Shown piece after piece: positions 8,768 through 17,530 of a stretch of DNA of 64,000 nt. How positions within the stretch are numbered: position 1 is the stretch's first letter; every line of letters begins with the position of its first letter. The stretch is taken from assembly GCA_018714895.1 (NCBI GenBank), contig DVMQ01000018.1, positions 124,001 to 188,000 on the forward strand, given 5' to 3'. The notes under the pieces are model-generated. The model had not been told where the DNA came from and ran no database searches. It saw only the letters and a program-made list of their open reading frames with translations. This stretch comes from Coprovicinus avistercoris (GTDB taxonomy: Bacteria > Actinomycetota > Coriobacteriia > Coriobacteriales > Atopobiaceae). Position numbers and translations under genes: made by a program.

Positions 8768-8844
8768 TGCGGGGTGGAGCAGTCTGGTAGCTCGCCGGGC
8801 TCATAACCCGGAGGTCGTAGGTTCAAATCCTGCCCCCGCGACCA
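8768..8844 (+). tRNA. Initiator tRNA-Met (CAT)
   Basis: A full cloverleaf of 77 bases with encoded CCA. The anticodon CAT is at 8802-8804. The anticodon stem has three consecutive G:C pairs (GGG/CCC), the hallmark of the bacterial initiator, and the D arm and T arm match fMet tRNAs closely. The end of the acceptor stem is U1:G72 by my pairing, a weak pair where E. coli has the C1:A72 mismatch. Confidence 0.95.
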
Positions 8845-8853
8845 TGAAACATC

Positions 8854-8884
8854 AGCTCGGAGGCTATGCTCTCCGGGCTTTTTT
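8854..8884 (+). terminator. Terminator of the initiator tRNA
   Basis: The arms AGCTCGGAG (8854-8862) and CTCCGGGCT (8871-8879) pair with one G:U, followed by six T. It lies 10 bases after the tRNA CCA. Confidence 0.9.
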
Positions 8885-8920
8885 CTTGTGAGTCTTATCT
8901 TTATTGAGCGGCATTAACAC

Positions 8921-8956
8921 TGACAAGGCTGGTTGGCATGTCATCCAGCCTTGTCA
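8921..8956 (-). terminator. Perfect 12-base hairpin after the amidohydrolase gene, possible terminator
   Basis: TGACAAGGCTGG (8921-8932) and its exact complement (8945-8956) flank a 12-base loop, starting nine bases beyond the minus-strand stop. No clear T run follows in either direction, so termination is not certain. Confidence 0.45.
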
Positions 8957-8965
8957 TACGAAAGC

Positions 8966-10627
8966 TTAGGCTTCAAAAACCTTCTTGCCACGAATATATG
9001 TTGCAGTAACCTGCACCTTATCAATCTCGTCTTCTGGGATTGTGAGCAAGTCTCGGTCAAGAACAGCAAAGCTTGCCTTATAGCCCGCACAAAGCATACC
9101 AAGACCCTCAAACCCAACCACCGAAGCAGCTTCACGTGTGTATCGGCTCAGTGCTTCCTCGCGACTGAGGCGCTCATCTTGACCAAAATCAAAGCCTGTA
9201 TGTGCACGGCGTGTAATGGCACTCTTCAGGTTGGGGAATGGGTCGGATGGTACGGCCCACGAAGTGGCAGGAGCGTCAGTAGATAAAGCTACTCGTACTC
9301 CAGCGTCAACCATAGTGCGGAAAGGATAGCAACTGCGGGTGCGCGTATCGCCGAGGTTAGTGCGGTACGTATCAATTTCTGCGTAAGGAAAGATGGGTTG
9401 AGTTACAACTGCAATGCCTGTTTGAGCAAAAGTTTTTATTGCGTGGGCAGAGGGAGCTGTTACATGCTCCACACGCACCGGCGGTACAGAACCTGCGTCC
9501 CAAAGTCCGGCAGCCATGACGCGATCGAGTACGCGGTCGATAGCGTGGGTACCCATAGCATGAAGTGAGAGCTGGCAGTGATGAGCTTGGCAAAAGGCAA
9601 TGGCAGCATCAATATCTTCATCGGTGCAGGTAGGAATGCCGCAGTTCTCTGCACCAAGATCTCGGTCAGAGGGAAGGAAAGGCTCATAGAACCATGCCGT
9701 GCGACCTGAAACGCTGCCATCAGTGAGAATTTTTATTCCAGCAGAGAATATCTGCTGCGAACGATCCATTTCGTCCGGACCAAGTATGTATGCATCGGGA
9801 TTTGCCTTGATGTAGTCCCACAGCATGTAGCTGGCAATATCTTGCGGCAGTCCATGGCGTGCTGCATCAACAAGAAGCGGGTGAGTGTCGGTACCATCGA
9901 CGCTGCACATATCTGTACCAGCAACAACGCCTTGCGATGCCAGAAGCTGTCCAAGCGCCACAATGTTGTGCACAGCGTCTTCTCGGCTGGGCTTGGGAAT
10001 CACCGGTGTTACAAGCTCGCGAGCAGTTTCCTTGAGGACGCCTGTTGGCTCACCGTTAGCATCACGTTCGATTTCACCACCAGCAGGATCGGGTGTATCG
10101 CGAGTAATACCAGCAAGCTCAAGCGCACGGCTATTCACACAGCGAATATGTCCACAGGTACGCATTATGCACACGGGCGCATCGGCACATCCGCGATCTA
10201 AGTCCCAACGGGTGGGAGAGCGTTTCTCTGCAAAGAGCCCCTCGTCATAGCCCCAACCCTCAACCCAAGCATCAGGACCCTGCTGGGCGCGGCGGGCGGC
10301 AATGGCATTAACAAGATCCTCAATGGAGTTTACTGCAGGCGGTAGTGCTGAGATTTGCGGGGCAAAGTTGGCGAGCATAACAGCATGCATGTGGGCATCT
10401 ACAAATCCTGGAATAACACGAGCGCCTTCAAGATTGACGGTACGACAAGCACTTCCCGTATAAATCTCTGGAAGCTCGGTAGCCTGCCCAATCCACGCAA
10501 TACGGCCCTGCTCGTTAACAATCATAGTGTCTGCTTCTGGCTGAGAGGGATTGGCAGTCCAAAACCGACCGTGTTCGAATCGTGTTACTGAATGATTTGA
10601 ATCTGTGTCATGATGCGCGTTTGTCAT
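8966..10627 (-). CDS. Amidohydrolase, YtcJ-like (amidohydrolase 3 family)
   Basis: A metal-dependent hydrolase of 553 aa. Visible features: an N-terminal beta-sandwich, the HxH metal motif in FVDAHMHAV, a TIM-barrel histidine in QLSLHAMGTHAID, HVTAPS, and the terminal catalytic Asp in VALSTDAPATSW. YtcJ/NfdA relatives hydrolyse N-formyl or other amides. The exact substrate is unknown. Two adjacent ATGs (10630 and 10627) follow GGGAGG; 10627 gives the better spacing. It is divergent from the M20 amidohydrolase and MFS transporter genes, which suggests related scavenging of amide compounds. Confidence 0.85.
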   Translation of the reverse strand: MTNAHHDTDSNHSVTRFEHGRFWTANPSQPEADTMIVNEQGRIAWIGQATELPEIYTGSACRTVNLEGARVIPGFVDAHMHAVMLANFAPQISALPPAVNSIEDLVNAIAARRAQQGPDAWVEGWGYDEGLFAEKRSPTRWDLDRGCADAPVCIMRTCGHIRCVNSRALELAGITRDTPDPAGGEIERDANGEPTGVLKETARELVTPVIPKPSREDAVHNIVALGQLLASQGVVAGTDMCSVDGTDTHPLLVDAARHGLPQDIASYMLWDYIKANPDAYILGPDEMDRSQQIFSAGIKILTDGSVSGRTAWFYEPFLPSDRDLGAENCGIPTCTDEDIDAAIAFCQAHHCQLSLHAMGTHAIDRVLDRVMAAGLWDAGSVPPVRVEHVTAPSAHAIKTFAQTGIAVVTQPIFPYAEIDTYRTNLGDTRTRSCYPFRTMVDAGVRVALSTDAPATSWAVPSDPFPNLKSAITRRAHTGFDFGQDERLSREEALSRYTREAASVVGFEGLGMLCAGYKASFAVLDRDLLTIPEDEIDKVQVTATYIRGKKVFEA

Positions 10628-10630
10628 CAT

Positions 10631-10987
10631 TCCTCCCAACCCCAACTTTCATACCGTTTGCAGTATTCGATAGCATGGTTACGCTGCTTCGATCCTTTTA
10701 ACGGTACCTGGGACTCTCTTGTACTGCTGTTCAGCATAACGCACTCTATATGGAATACCGTACACCGAGGTTGTCGCTATATTGCAAAGTAGTTGCCATA
10801 AAGTTGATTTTTCAAACAGAACTCGGTGCATTGCGCTTGGCAATGCAAAGAAGCTGGTAGGGTGTATTGCACTTATAGTTTGCTTATAGGCTATTCGTGC
10901 AAGGACAGTACGACAAGATTGCGTACCAGGATTCATTGAATTAAATCTTGTGCGCTGAGCTCGAACCAAGATTTGGAGGCAAACCAT
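10631..10987. other. Intergenic region between divergent amidohydrolase genes
   Basis: About 350 bases without a convincing gene. It holds a perfect 7-base inverted repeat TGCATTG/CAATGCA (10827-10847) and a separated pair ACAAGATT/AATCTTGT (10913-10920 and 10944-10951). Both divergent promoters must lie here, but no strong consensus pair stands out. Confidence 0.5.
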
Positions 10988-12244
10988 ATGAGCGCGGACG
11001 GCATTAGCAAGGTGCATCGTCTTGCTCAGCAGCTTTTGGACGAGGCTCGAAGTTTGCAGGAAAACATCGTGGCAGACCGCCGCTGTTTGCATCAGCAACC
11101 TGAAGTAGGCATGAATATACCCGAGACCGCTTCATATGTTGAGCAACGCTTGGATGAGCTGGAGATACCTTGGACTCCTTGCGGTAAAGTGGCACCCGAG
11201 CTCACGCAGGTATACGAGGCATTGGGGTATCCAAATATAACGACTTCAACGGGCGTAGTGGGCACTATTGGTAATGGCAGTCCCTGCATCTTGCTTCGCG
11301 CCGATATGGATGCCCTTCCGATTGTTGAGGAAAATGACCTGCCGTTTTGCTCTGATCGAACATGTAGTCATATGTGCGGACATGACGCACACACAGCCAT
11401 GCTGCTCGCGGCAGCGAAAATTCTCAAGCAACATGAGAATGAGCTTCAGGGTACGGTAAAACTTATGTTCCAGCCGGGTGAGGAGCTTGGCGCTGGATCG
11501 CGCACCATGATAGAAGACGGCCTTTTAGAGAACCCGCATGTAGATGCTGCTTTTGGCCTGCATATTATGGCAACCGAACCAGTGGGTCAGATTTCTTATG
11601 CTCCTGGAGTATCAAGCACATCATTGGATACCTTTACGGTGACAATTCAGGGGCACGGTGGCCACACATCAGCACCGCAGCAGTGTGTTGATCCGCTTAT
11701 GGTGGCAAACCAAATCTATCAGGCACTTAATTTGTTGATGACTCGTGAAGTTGATCCTGCAGCCGCAATAACGCTTTCCTGTGGTGCACTTCAAGCAGGT
11801 ACGGTTCCCAATATATTGCCTGATACTGCTGACCTTAAGTTTGGAATACGTAGCCTCAATGTGGCAGCTCGCGAGCATGTGCTTAAACGTATTCCGGAGC
11901 TTGTTGATGCCTATGCACATGCATGGCGCGCTTCGGCAAAAGTAGCAATGTTTAATTGTCCGAGTGTTATTACCGATCCTGTGCTAGCTGCAAATGTATT
12001 GCCTGCGCTTGAGTTTGTTGCTGGACCGGGGAAGGTGCATGAAACTGCGCCTATGGCCGCTACCGAAGACTTTTCCTATGTATCTAAAACGGTGCCGAGC
12101 TTCTTTGCTATTTTGGGCGCTGGCGGTCCCGATTGGGCGCCACATCACAATCCTCATATGAAGATCGATGAGAGCGTCCTATGGATGGGTGCTGCTTTAC
12201 ATGCTGTAGTTGCTGTCTCTTGGCTTGCTTGTCATAGCAACTGA
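10988..12244 (+). CDS. M20 family metallo-amidohydrolase (HipO/AmhX-like)
   Basis: An M20D-type amidohydrolase (418 aa) that cleaves N-acyl or aminoacyl amides. Visible motifs: the metal ligand motif LLRADMDALPI, CGHDAHTAMLL, FQPGEELGAGS, GLHIM and a C-terminal MAATEDFSY, followed by PHHNPHMKIDE. A dimerisation domain lies in the middle (TIQGHGGHTSAP). The ATG at 10988 has GGAGG at 10975-10979. An MFS transporter of the OFA type starts 49 bases after the stop, implying uptake or release of the same compound or its product. Confidence 0.9.
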   Translation: MSADGISKVHRLAQQLLDEARSLQENIVADRRCLHQQPEVGMNIPETASYVEQRLDELEIPWTPCGKVAPELTQVYEALGYPNITTSTGVVGTIGNGSPCILLRADMDALPIVEENDLPFCSDRTCSHMCGHDAHTAMLLAAAKILKQHENELQGTVKLMFQPGEELGAGSRTMIEDGLLENPHVDAAFGLHIMATEPVGQISYAPGVSSTSLDTFTVTIQGHGGHTSAPQQCVDPLMVANQIYQALNLLMTREVDPAAAITLSCGALQAGTVPNILPDTADLKFGIRSLNVAAREHVLKRIPELVDAYAHAWRASAKVAMFNCPSVITDPVLAANVLPALEFVAGPGKVHETAPMAATEDFSYVSKTVPSFFAILGAGGPDWAPHHNPHMKIDESVLWMGAALHAVVAVSWLACHSN

Positions 12245-12293
12245 GTTTTTGAGAGTGTATATATTGCCGCTCCAGAGAGAAGGGAAGTCCTCA

Positions 12294-13646
12294 ATGTTTT
12301 CGACTACTCCAGCTGCTTCTCAGCGGCGACCTTACTATGGCTGGCTGCTTGTTATTGCCGGTTTTCTTATTATGGGGACATGCTATACCACGATGGTAAG
12401 TGGCATGTCGCTCTTCCAGCCTCACATTGTTCAGGATCTTGACATTACCGTGGGCACCTATAACATGGCAAATTCCATGTCAACACTCGTCTCAATTGTG
12501 GGATCGCTTGTAATTGGCAATGTTGTAGACCGAGTTGATGGTCGTATTTTGGGTGGATTATCAGTTGCTATTACCGCAGCCGCTCTTGTTGGTTTTGCAA
12601 GTACGTCTGCTGCGTGGCAATTGTTTGTTCTGTTTGCCATTGATGGCTTGGTTATCGTTGCAGGAACTCGCCTGCTTATTTCTATTGTACTAACGAATTG
12701 GTTCACACTTAAACAAGGCCTGGCGGTGGCAGTAGCACTCAGTGGTTCGGGCTTTGGTGGGGCTATTTTCTCTCCAGTTGTAAGTTCACTCATTGCCTCC
12801 ATTGGTTGGCGCTCATCGTTTTTGGTACTTGCCGTTGTGTGCTTTGTGATTGCATTTCCAATTACGGTCGTTGTGTTTCATAGTCGTCCTTCAGATTTGG
12901 GTCTTGTTCCCTATGGTGCTGATATGGCCAACCAGGACTCAGCAAAGGGTAAGCGTGCGAAAGATACGCCCGTTGATATCGAAGTGAATTGGAGTCATGT
13001 GTGGCGTCATCCATCATTCTGGCTTATGGTTGCTGGCTTTATGGTGATGGGCGTTATCAATGGTGCGGCTATTCCTAATTCCATTACCAACATGACCGCC
13101 GTTACGGTAGATGGACAGCAGATTATTACGGGCGGACATGACATGTCCTTTGCAAGCGCCATTTATTCTTTCAACATGATCGTGGTGCTTGTTTCTAAGA
13201 TTCTTACGGGATGGCTGTATGACCGTTTTGGTGTGCGTACAGGCATTATTGTGGGAAGTGCAGCGTGTCTCATTGGTTCAGTGGGTTTGTGCTTTGCGGC
13301 AACTAATTGGGGACCCGTGGTCTCGGCAATTTTCTTTGGCTTTGGAACCTGCATGGGTACGGTTGCTCCGTCTCTGGTAGCGGTTCGTTGCTATGGTCCG
13401 AAGGATGTAGGGCGTATTACCGGCTGGCTTACAAGCCTCGAAATGCTTGGATATGCGTTTGGAACGATGCTTTCCGGCGCTATCTTCGACGCATTCCAGT
13501 CGTTTATTCCCATGTGGGTTATTTCTTGTGTTGGCTCTGTTGTTATGCTTGTACTTCTGCTTGCTGCTGCTCCTGCCGCTCATGCACTTGTCAAGTACTT
13601 GCGTGAGCATGGTGCTCCGCGCTTGAGCTATGGCAAAGATCGCTGA
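12294..13646 (+). CDS. MFS transporter, oxalate/formate antiporter-like (OFA) family
   Basis: A 12-helix major facilitator (450 aa). It begins RRPYYGWLLVIAGFLIMG, typical of the OFA branch, has a long cytoplasmic loop near residues 205-225 and the motif GWLYDRFGVRTG at the start of the second half. The ATG at 12294 follows GAAGGGAAG. Open frame continues further upstream, overlapping the M20 gene, but without family sequence. It is probably co-transcribed with the M20 amidohydrolase. A monocarboxylate or acyl-amino-acid substrate is an inference from context only. Confidence 0.85.
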   Translation: MFSTTPAASQRRPYYGWLLVIAGFLIMGTCYTTMVSGMSLFQPHIVQDLDITVGTYNMANSMSTLVSIVGSLVIGNVVDRVDGRILGGLSVAITAAALVGFASTSAAWQLFVLFAIDGLVIVAGTRLLISIVLTNWFTLKQGLAVAVALSGSGFGGAIFSPVVSSLIASIGWRSSFLVLAVVCFVIAFPITVVVFHSRPSDLGLVPYGADMANQDSAKGKRAKDTPVDIEVNWSHVWRHPSFWLMVAGFMVMGVINGAAIPNSITNMTAVTVDGQQIITGGHDMSFASAIYSFNMIVVLVSKILTGWLYDRFGVRTGIIVGSAACLIGSVGLCFAATNWGPVVSAIFFGFGTCMGTVAPSLVAVRCYGPKDVGRITGWLTSLEMLGYAFGTMLSGAIFDAFQSFIPMWVISCVGSVVMLVLLLAAAPAAHALVKYLREHGAPRLSYGKDR

Positions 13647-13867
13647 GCAGGATTACATGATTTGTACAACTTACGGTATGACTCTGGCCAATCTCATTGC
13701 TGTGTCGTTCGAACTACTGTAAAGACAAGCAGTGCAAATTTTTTTATCTATTCAAAAACACTTATTCAAGTAATTTTCCCGTGCCATAACTATGCACAGG
13801 CACTGCAACACGTTGCAAAAGACGCGCCAACAAGCACTGTGCATGTAAATAGGGGAAGGTGGCACAC

Positions 13868-14659
13868 ATGGGAACGCAGCCAACAGATTTACTTGCTGGA
13901 ATTACAACCGCACATGATTTAATGCATCAAATAGTTGGACTTCAAAATCGTATTAATCAGATGACTTCACACTATGCAGTTAAAGAAGAAAGAAAAACAA
14001 AGAGGCACCCCGTTTTATATGCGGTGCTCGGCTTCTTGATCGCATTTACGGCAATTACCAGCACACCGCTCAAAGTAATTACCTACCCTCTTACCATTCC
14101 ATTTTTTGCTATGGGAGGCACGGGCAGTCAGGTGACCGTGTGGAATATCATCAACCTCTGTGTCTCGGCCATTATTGGAGTTGTGCTGTATGGTGTCATT
14201 GCTCGGTCAGCTGATAAGAGCCGCAGTCAGGTAAACGCAAATATCGATAGGAATAATGCTCGCATAGAGGCCAACAACCAGGCCATCACGCAAAATATCG
14301 AGCAAACCAAACAGCAAATATTTGCCGTGCAACGTCGTTGGGCACATGAGTTTGCCCCGTGGTATCCGATGGACTACGACAATATCGCCGCCGTTGATTT
14401 CTTTCTCTCCGCCGTCCGCAACCACCGAGCGACGACCGTTCAGGAGATGGTTAACCTCTACGAGACCGAGATGCATCAGCGCCGCATGGAAGCTGGGCAG
14501 CAGCAGATGCTCAATCAGCAGCGCATTGGTAATATGCTCCAGATCGGCAACCTCATGATGCAGGGACAGATTCTCAACCAGGCTCAGCAAATCAACGCCA
14601 ACACCGCGGGCGTGAAGGATAACCTCGACTGGATGACACGTGTCATGGGTAAACATTAA
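13868..14659 (+). CDS. Two-helix membrane protein with Asn/Gln-rich coiled-coil tail, unknown
   Basis: Not recognised (263 aa). Residues ~45-65 (ending STPLKV) and ~85-115 form two hydrophobic segments. Between and after them are stretches rich in Asn and Gln: NIDRNNARIEANNQAITQNI, and near the C-terminus QQQMLNQQRIGNMLQIGNLM. The tail is predicted coiled-coil-like by its heptad look. The ATG at 13868 follows AGGGGAAGG. A conserved-looking central part (FAPWYPMDYDNIAAVDFFL) suggests a real domain. It sits alone upstream of a SlyD-type gene, 66 bases away. Confidence 0.7.
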   Translation: MGTQPTDLLAGITTAHDLMHQIVGLQNRINQMTSHYAVKEERKTKRHPVLYAVLGFLIAFTAITSTPLKVITYPLTIPFFAMGGTGSQVTVWNIINLCVSAIIGVVLYGVIARSADKSRSQVNANIDRNNARIEANNQAITQNIEQTKQQIFAVQRRWAHEFAPWYPMDYDNIAAVDFFLSAVRNHRATTVQEMVNLYETEMHQRRMEAGQQQMLNQQRIGNMLQIGNLMMQGQILNQAQQINANTAGVKDNLDWMTRVMGKH

Positions 14660-14725
14660 GGGATGCGTCTGCTAGCTCCATCTGTCACAATCAGACGTTA
14701 CAGACCCCCAACCGAAGGAAATCAC

Positions 14726-15151
14726 ATGAGTAACGAGGGCAAGAAAGTTAAAGTCCATTATGTAGGCACGCTCGACGATGGAACAAAGTTCGATTCTTCG
14801 CGTGATCGCGGTGAGCCACTGGCATTTACCTGCATGGCAGGTCAGATGATTAAGGGCTTCGATGAGGCTGTGCGCGATATGGAAGTTGGCCAAGTGGTTG
14901 ATGTCCATCTCGAGCCTGCAGAGGCTTATGGTGAGCGAGACGAGCGCCTGGTGCAGACAATCCCGCTCGATCAGCTTCCCGGTGCTGAAGAGCTTTCCGT
15001 GGGCCAGCGTGTCATGCTTTCCGGCCCAATGGGTCAGCCTCTGCCTGCTTCAGTTGTCGCTAAGGACGATACAAACATTACGTTCGACCTCAATCACGAG
15101 ATGGCAGGTAAGGCTCTTAACTTCAATATTGAGCTTCTCGAGGTTGAATAA
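14726..15151 (+). CDS. FKBP-type peptidyl-prolyl cis-trans isomerase, SlyD-like
   Basis: A prolyl isomerase and chaperone (141 aa). The FKBP fold motifs are present: VKVHYVGTLDDGTKFDSSRD, then GQMIKGFDEAVRDMEVGQ. An inserted-in-flap region from ~70 to 120 (AYGERDERLVQTIPLDQLP...) is characteristic of SlyD. It lacks the His-rich nickel-binding tail of E. coli SlyD. The ATG at 14726 is preceded by CGAAGGAA. The upstream in-frame extension has no family similarity. A good terminator follows. Confidence 0.9.
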   Translation: MSNEGKKVKVHYVGTLDDGTKFDSSRDRGEPLAFTCMAGQMIKGFDEAVRDMEVGQVVDVHLEPAEAYGERDERLVQTIPLDQLPGAEELSVGQRVMLSGPMGQPLPASVVAKDDTNITFDLNHEMAGKALNFNIELLEVE

Positions 15152-15167
15152 AACACACAGTAAGGTT

Positions 15168-15200
15168 ATGGCGCTCTTGCACAAGGAAGAGCGCCATTTT
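15168..15200 (+). terminator. Terminator after the SlyD-like gene
   Basis: The 11-base perfect stem ATGGCGCTCTT (15168-15178) / AAGAGCGCCAT (15187-15197) ends in TTTT. Confidence 0.8.
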
Positions 15201-15214
15201 AGCCGCTTCTTTGT

Positions 15215-15247
15215 TGAGGTGAGAAAGCCTAGACTTTTCTCACCTCA
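15215..15247. repeat. Perfect 12-base inverted repeat upstream of the ArsC-like gene
   Basis: TGAGGTGAGAAA (15215-15226) and its exact complement (15236-15247) with a 9-base spacer. No T run follows. It could be an operator or leader hairpin for the ArsC-like gene at 15292. Confidence 0.5.
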
Positions 15248-15291
15248 GAGCAAGAGCTGATAAGAGTCTCTTTTCACGGAAAGGCAGTCCA

Positions 15292-15654
15292 ATGACGGTG
15301 CTTTTTGTTGAATACCCCAAGTGTTCTACGTGCAAAAAAGCAAAAGCATGGCTCGATGAGCATGGCATTGCATATGAAGATCGTCATATTGTCGAGCAGA
15401 ACCCTTCCGCAGAGGAGCTAGCCCTTTGGCAGAAGCGTTCTGGTTTGCCTCTTCGCCGCTTCTTCAATACGAGTGGACAAAAATATCGCGCGCTCGGTGT
15501 TAAGGCACTGTTGGATGCTGGTATGTCAGACGAAGAAGCGTTTGAGCTTCTCGCAAGTGATGGCATGTTGGTAAAGCGTCCGCTTGTTGTAGGTGATACC
15601 TTCGTTTTGGTTGGCTTCCGTGAGAAAGAATGGGAAGCACAGCTTTTACCGTAA
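15292..15654 (+). CDS. ArsC/Spx-family thioredoxin-fold protein
   Basis: A small cytosolic protein (120 aa) of the ArsC/Spx superfamily, with a CxxC motif YPKCSTCKKAKAWLDEHG (C11, C14). The layout of the rest (LPLRRFFNTSGQKYR, then GMLVKRPLVVGDTFVLVGF) matches the YffB-like branch more than true arsenate reductases. Its role is probably thiol redox. There are no ars genes nearby, so an arsenate function is unlikely. GGAAAGG lies before the ATG. It converges on the YbaK gene with 20 bases between stops. Confidence 0.85.
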   Translation: MTVLFVEYPKCSTCKKAKAWLDEHGIAYEDRHIVEQNPSAEELALWQKRSGLPLRRFFNTSGQKYRALGVKALLDAGMSDEEAFELLASDGMLVKRPLVVGDTFVLVGFREKEWEAQLLP

Positions 15655-15674
15655 AAGCACCCAAACGAGGGCTA

Positions 15675-16151
15675 TTACTCAGCCTGAGGAAGCTTGCACA
15701 CATCAATCCAGCTACAAGGAGCGCAAAGTTCTTCGAGTTCAGAACAGCTGAGCTCAATGGCACTGTTGGAGCTGCCACAGGCTGGATATACCGTTGGGAA
15801 GCGTTTGAGGGATTCGTCGAGATAGATATCGCATCCATCGTTCACAGCAAAGGGACAAACGCCTCCAACCGCGTGGCCAATGAGCTTCTCAGCATCTTCG
15901 GCTTTGAGCATTTTTGCCTTGGTGTGAAATTGTGCTTTGAACTTGGGGTTATCAATGCGTGCATCACCTGCGGCAACGACTAACGCTACGCGATCGCCCA
16001 CATAAAACGAAAGGGTCTTTGCAATGCGAGCAGGCTCGCAGCCAACGGCTTGAGCCGCAAGTTCTACGGTTGCGCTTGAGGTTTCGAACTCCATAATACG
16101 ATCGGCCATACCGCGTTCTGCCATGAATGTTCTGACCTTCTCGATTGCCAT
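15675..16151 (-). CDS. ybaK: YbaK/EbsC family aminoacyl-tRNA deacylase
   Basis: A trans-editing domain protein (158 aa) that hydrolyses mis-charged tRNA, classically Cys-tRNA(Pro). The conserved order is present: SSATVELAAQAVGCEPARIAKTLSF with the catalytic-region Lys, DARIDNPKFKAQF, then GHAVGGVCPFAV. A complete YbaK fold with no fusion. AAGGGG stands eight bases before the ATG. Which amino acid it edits cannot be settled from sequence, so the symbol is a family label. Confidence 0.85.
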   Translation of the reverse strand: MAIEKVRTFMAERGMADRIMEFETSSATVELAAQAVGCEPARIAKTLSFYVGDRVALVVAAGDARIDNPKFKAQFHTKAKMLKAEDAEKLIGHAVGGVCPFAVNDGCDIYLDESLKRFPTVYPACGSSNSAIELSCSELEELCAPCSWIDVCKLPQAE

Positions 16152-16286
16152 AACAAAAACCCCTTATGAGATAAAACATTGTGATTTATGGCAGTACGGT
16201 ATAGCAAATATGCTGAATGTGCCAGTAAAGAATATGAGGTTGCCTGCCCGAGATGAGGTTGTGAGCAAGCAGACCTCACCGAGTGC

Positions 16287-16928
16287 TTAAGACAAGAGCA
16301 ACTTACAAGCTAAACCCCAGAGCACTTTGGGAATGCCAGGATGTGCATAGAGAAGATGTGAGTCGGCTTGTCCTTTGAGTGCTGTTTGAGATCTGACAGC
16401 CGCAATAAGCGTATCGAGCGTTTCTGATATGGGGCGACGAAGAATTCCCATGCGGGGTTGATGTGCGAGATAGGTTGTGAATTCTGCTCCGCCTATGGCA
16501 ACCCCGCCCATCCAACGCTCCTGAGCAATACGAGCTAAAGAGGCGAGATAAGGTGTGGCAAGGGTGGGATCTGGTCCATCGGTGCTGCAAATGGTATAGA
16601 CGCGAGCATGAGGCGGCAGCTGTTCGAGAAGTGAAGCGAACTGTCTGTTTGTATCGTCAAAAGCTGTTTGCATATCTTGGTTGGTGCAACCCACAACAAG
16701 GCAGTCACATGTTTGAAGTGTTTGAGTGCTCGTAGTATTATCAGGGGCTTTGCCAGACCAGTTAAAGGTGAGTATCTCTGGAGGTGGCATTTCAGCACCC
16801 TTAATTGTTTGTGCAGCCAGTTGGGAGTAGGCAAGCGTTGCCTCAACAAAGTCGGAAAGGAGCCAGTGAAGTGCCCTATGGCTCTCTTTACCATCGATGC
16901 ATGTAAGGGCAACCTGAGTAGCATGCAT
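16287..16928 (-). CDS. Conserved-looking protein of unknown function, possible flavodoxin-like fold
   Basis: Not recognised (213 aa). Alternating hydrophobic strands and Gly-rich turns (CDCLVVGCTN, VYTICSTDGPDP, GGVAIGG) suggest a Rossmann or flavodoxin-like fold, but I see no certain cofactor motif. The ATG at 16928 follows AAGGAG. A GTG 18 bases earlier overlaps that site. It is divergent from the DNA glycosylase gene, and the two starts lie about 95 bases apart. Confidence 0.65.
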   Translation of the reverse strand: MHATQVALTCIDGKESHRALHWLLSDFVEATLAYSQLAAQTIKGAEMPPPEILTFNWSGKAPDNTTSTQTLQTCDCLVVGCTNQDMQTAFDDTNRQFASLLEQLPPHARVYTICSTDGPDPTLATPYLASLARIAQERWMGGVAIGGAEFTTYLAHQPRMGILRRPISETLDTLIAAVRSQTALKGQADSHLLYAHPGIPKVLWGLACKLLLS

Positions 16929-17023
16929 GAGCTTCACTCCTTTCACAAGATAGGTTGGTCTGTGGCTAACACAATGCAGTATGTTTTACCCATATGAGTT
17001 GTCCAACTCACAAGAGAGGGACT

Positions 17024-17530
17024 ATGGAATCAGAGCTTGTAATTCATACGTTAGATCCCGTGTTTGATAACAACTCACGGGTACTTGTTCTGGGCACTAT
17101 GCCCTCTCCAAAGTCCCGTGAACAGCACTTCTATTATGCCAATCCTCGAAACCGTTTTTGGCGTGTCATGGAGCAGCTTTTCTCTCTCAGGGATCAGGCA
17201 TTATCAGAAAACAAAGCTCGTTGTGAGTTTTTGCTTGCACATCACATTGCGCTTTGGGATGTATTGCACGCATGCCAGATCGCTGGTGCTTCTGATGCTA
17301 GTATTGCCAACCCACAACCAAATGACCTTGTGCGCATTGTCTCGCAAGCGCCAATTGCGCACATTTTTACAACAGGAACGACTGCGTACCATCTCTATCG
17401 AAAGTTATGTGAGCAGCGGGTGGGTATGAGCGCTACGCCACTTCCTTCTACAAGCCCTGCAAACGCACGGATGCGGCTGGACGATTTAGTGGAAGCATAT
17501 CGCCCAATTGTTGATGCATTGCAAGCTTAA
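17024..17530 (+). CDS. DNA-deoxyinosine glycosylase (HDG/UDG family 6)
   Basis: A base-excision repair enzyme (168 aa) that removes hypoxanthine from DNA in characterised relatives. UDG-fold motifs are visible: VLVLGTMPSPKSREQHFYYA (motif with GTMPS), NPRNRFWRVM, the ALWDVLHACQIAGASDASI segment and a C-terminal LPSTSPANA motif. AGAGAGGG precedes the ATG at 17024. An in-frame ATG at 16994 lacks a ribosome binding site. It stands alone between a divergent gene and the carboxypeptidase gene. Confidence 0.9.
   Translation: MESELVIHTLDPVFDNNSRVLVLGTMPSPKSREQHFYYANPRNRFWRVMEQLFSLRDQALSENKARCEFLLAHHIALWDVLHACQIAGASDASIANPQPNDLVRIVSQAPIAHIFTTGTTAYHLYRKLCEQRVGMSATPLPSTSPANARMRLDDLVEAYRPIVDALQA

Noticed and set aside
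15292..15654. Arsenate reductase assignment
   Set aside because: Only the superfamily fold and CxxC are visible. There is no ars operon and the sequence is closer to YffB/Spx-like proteins.
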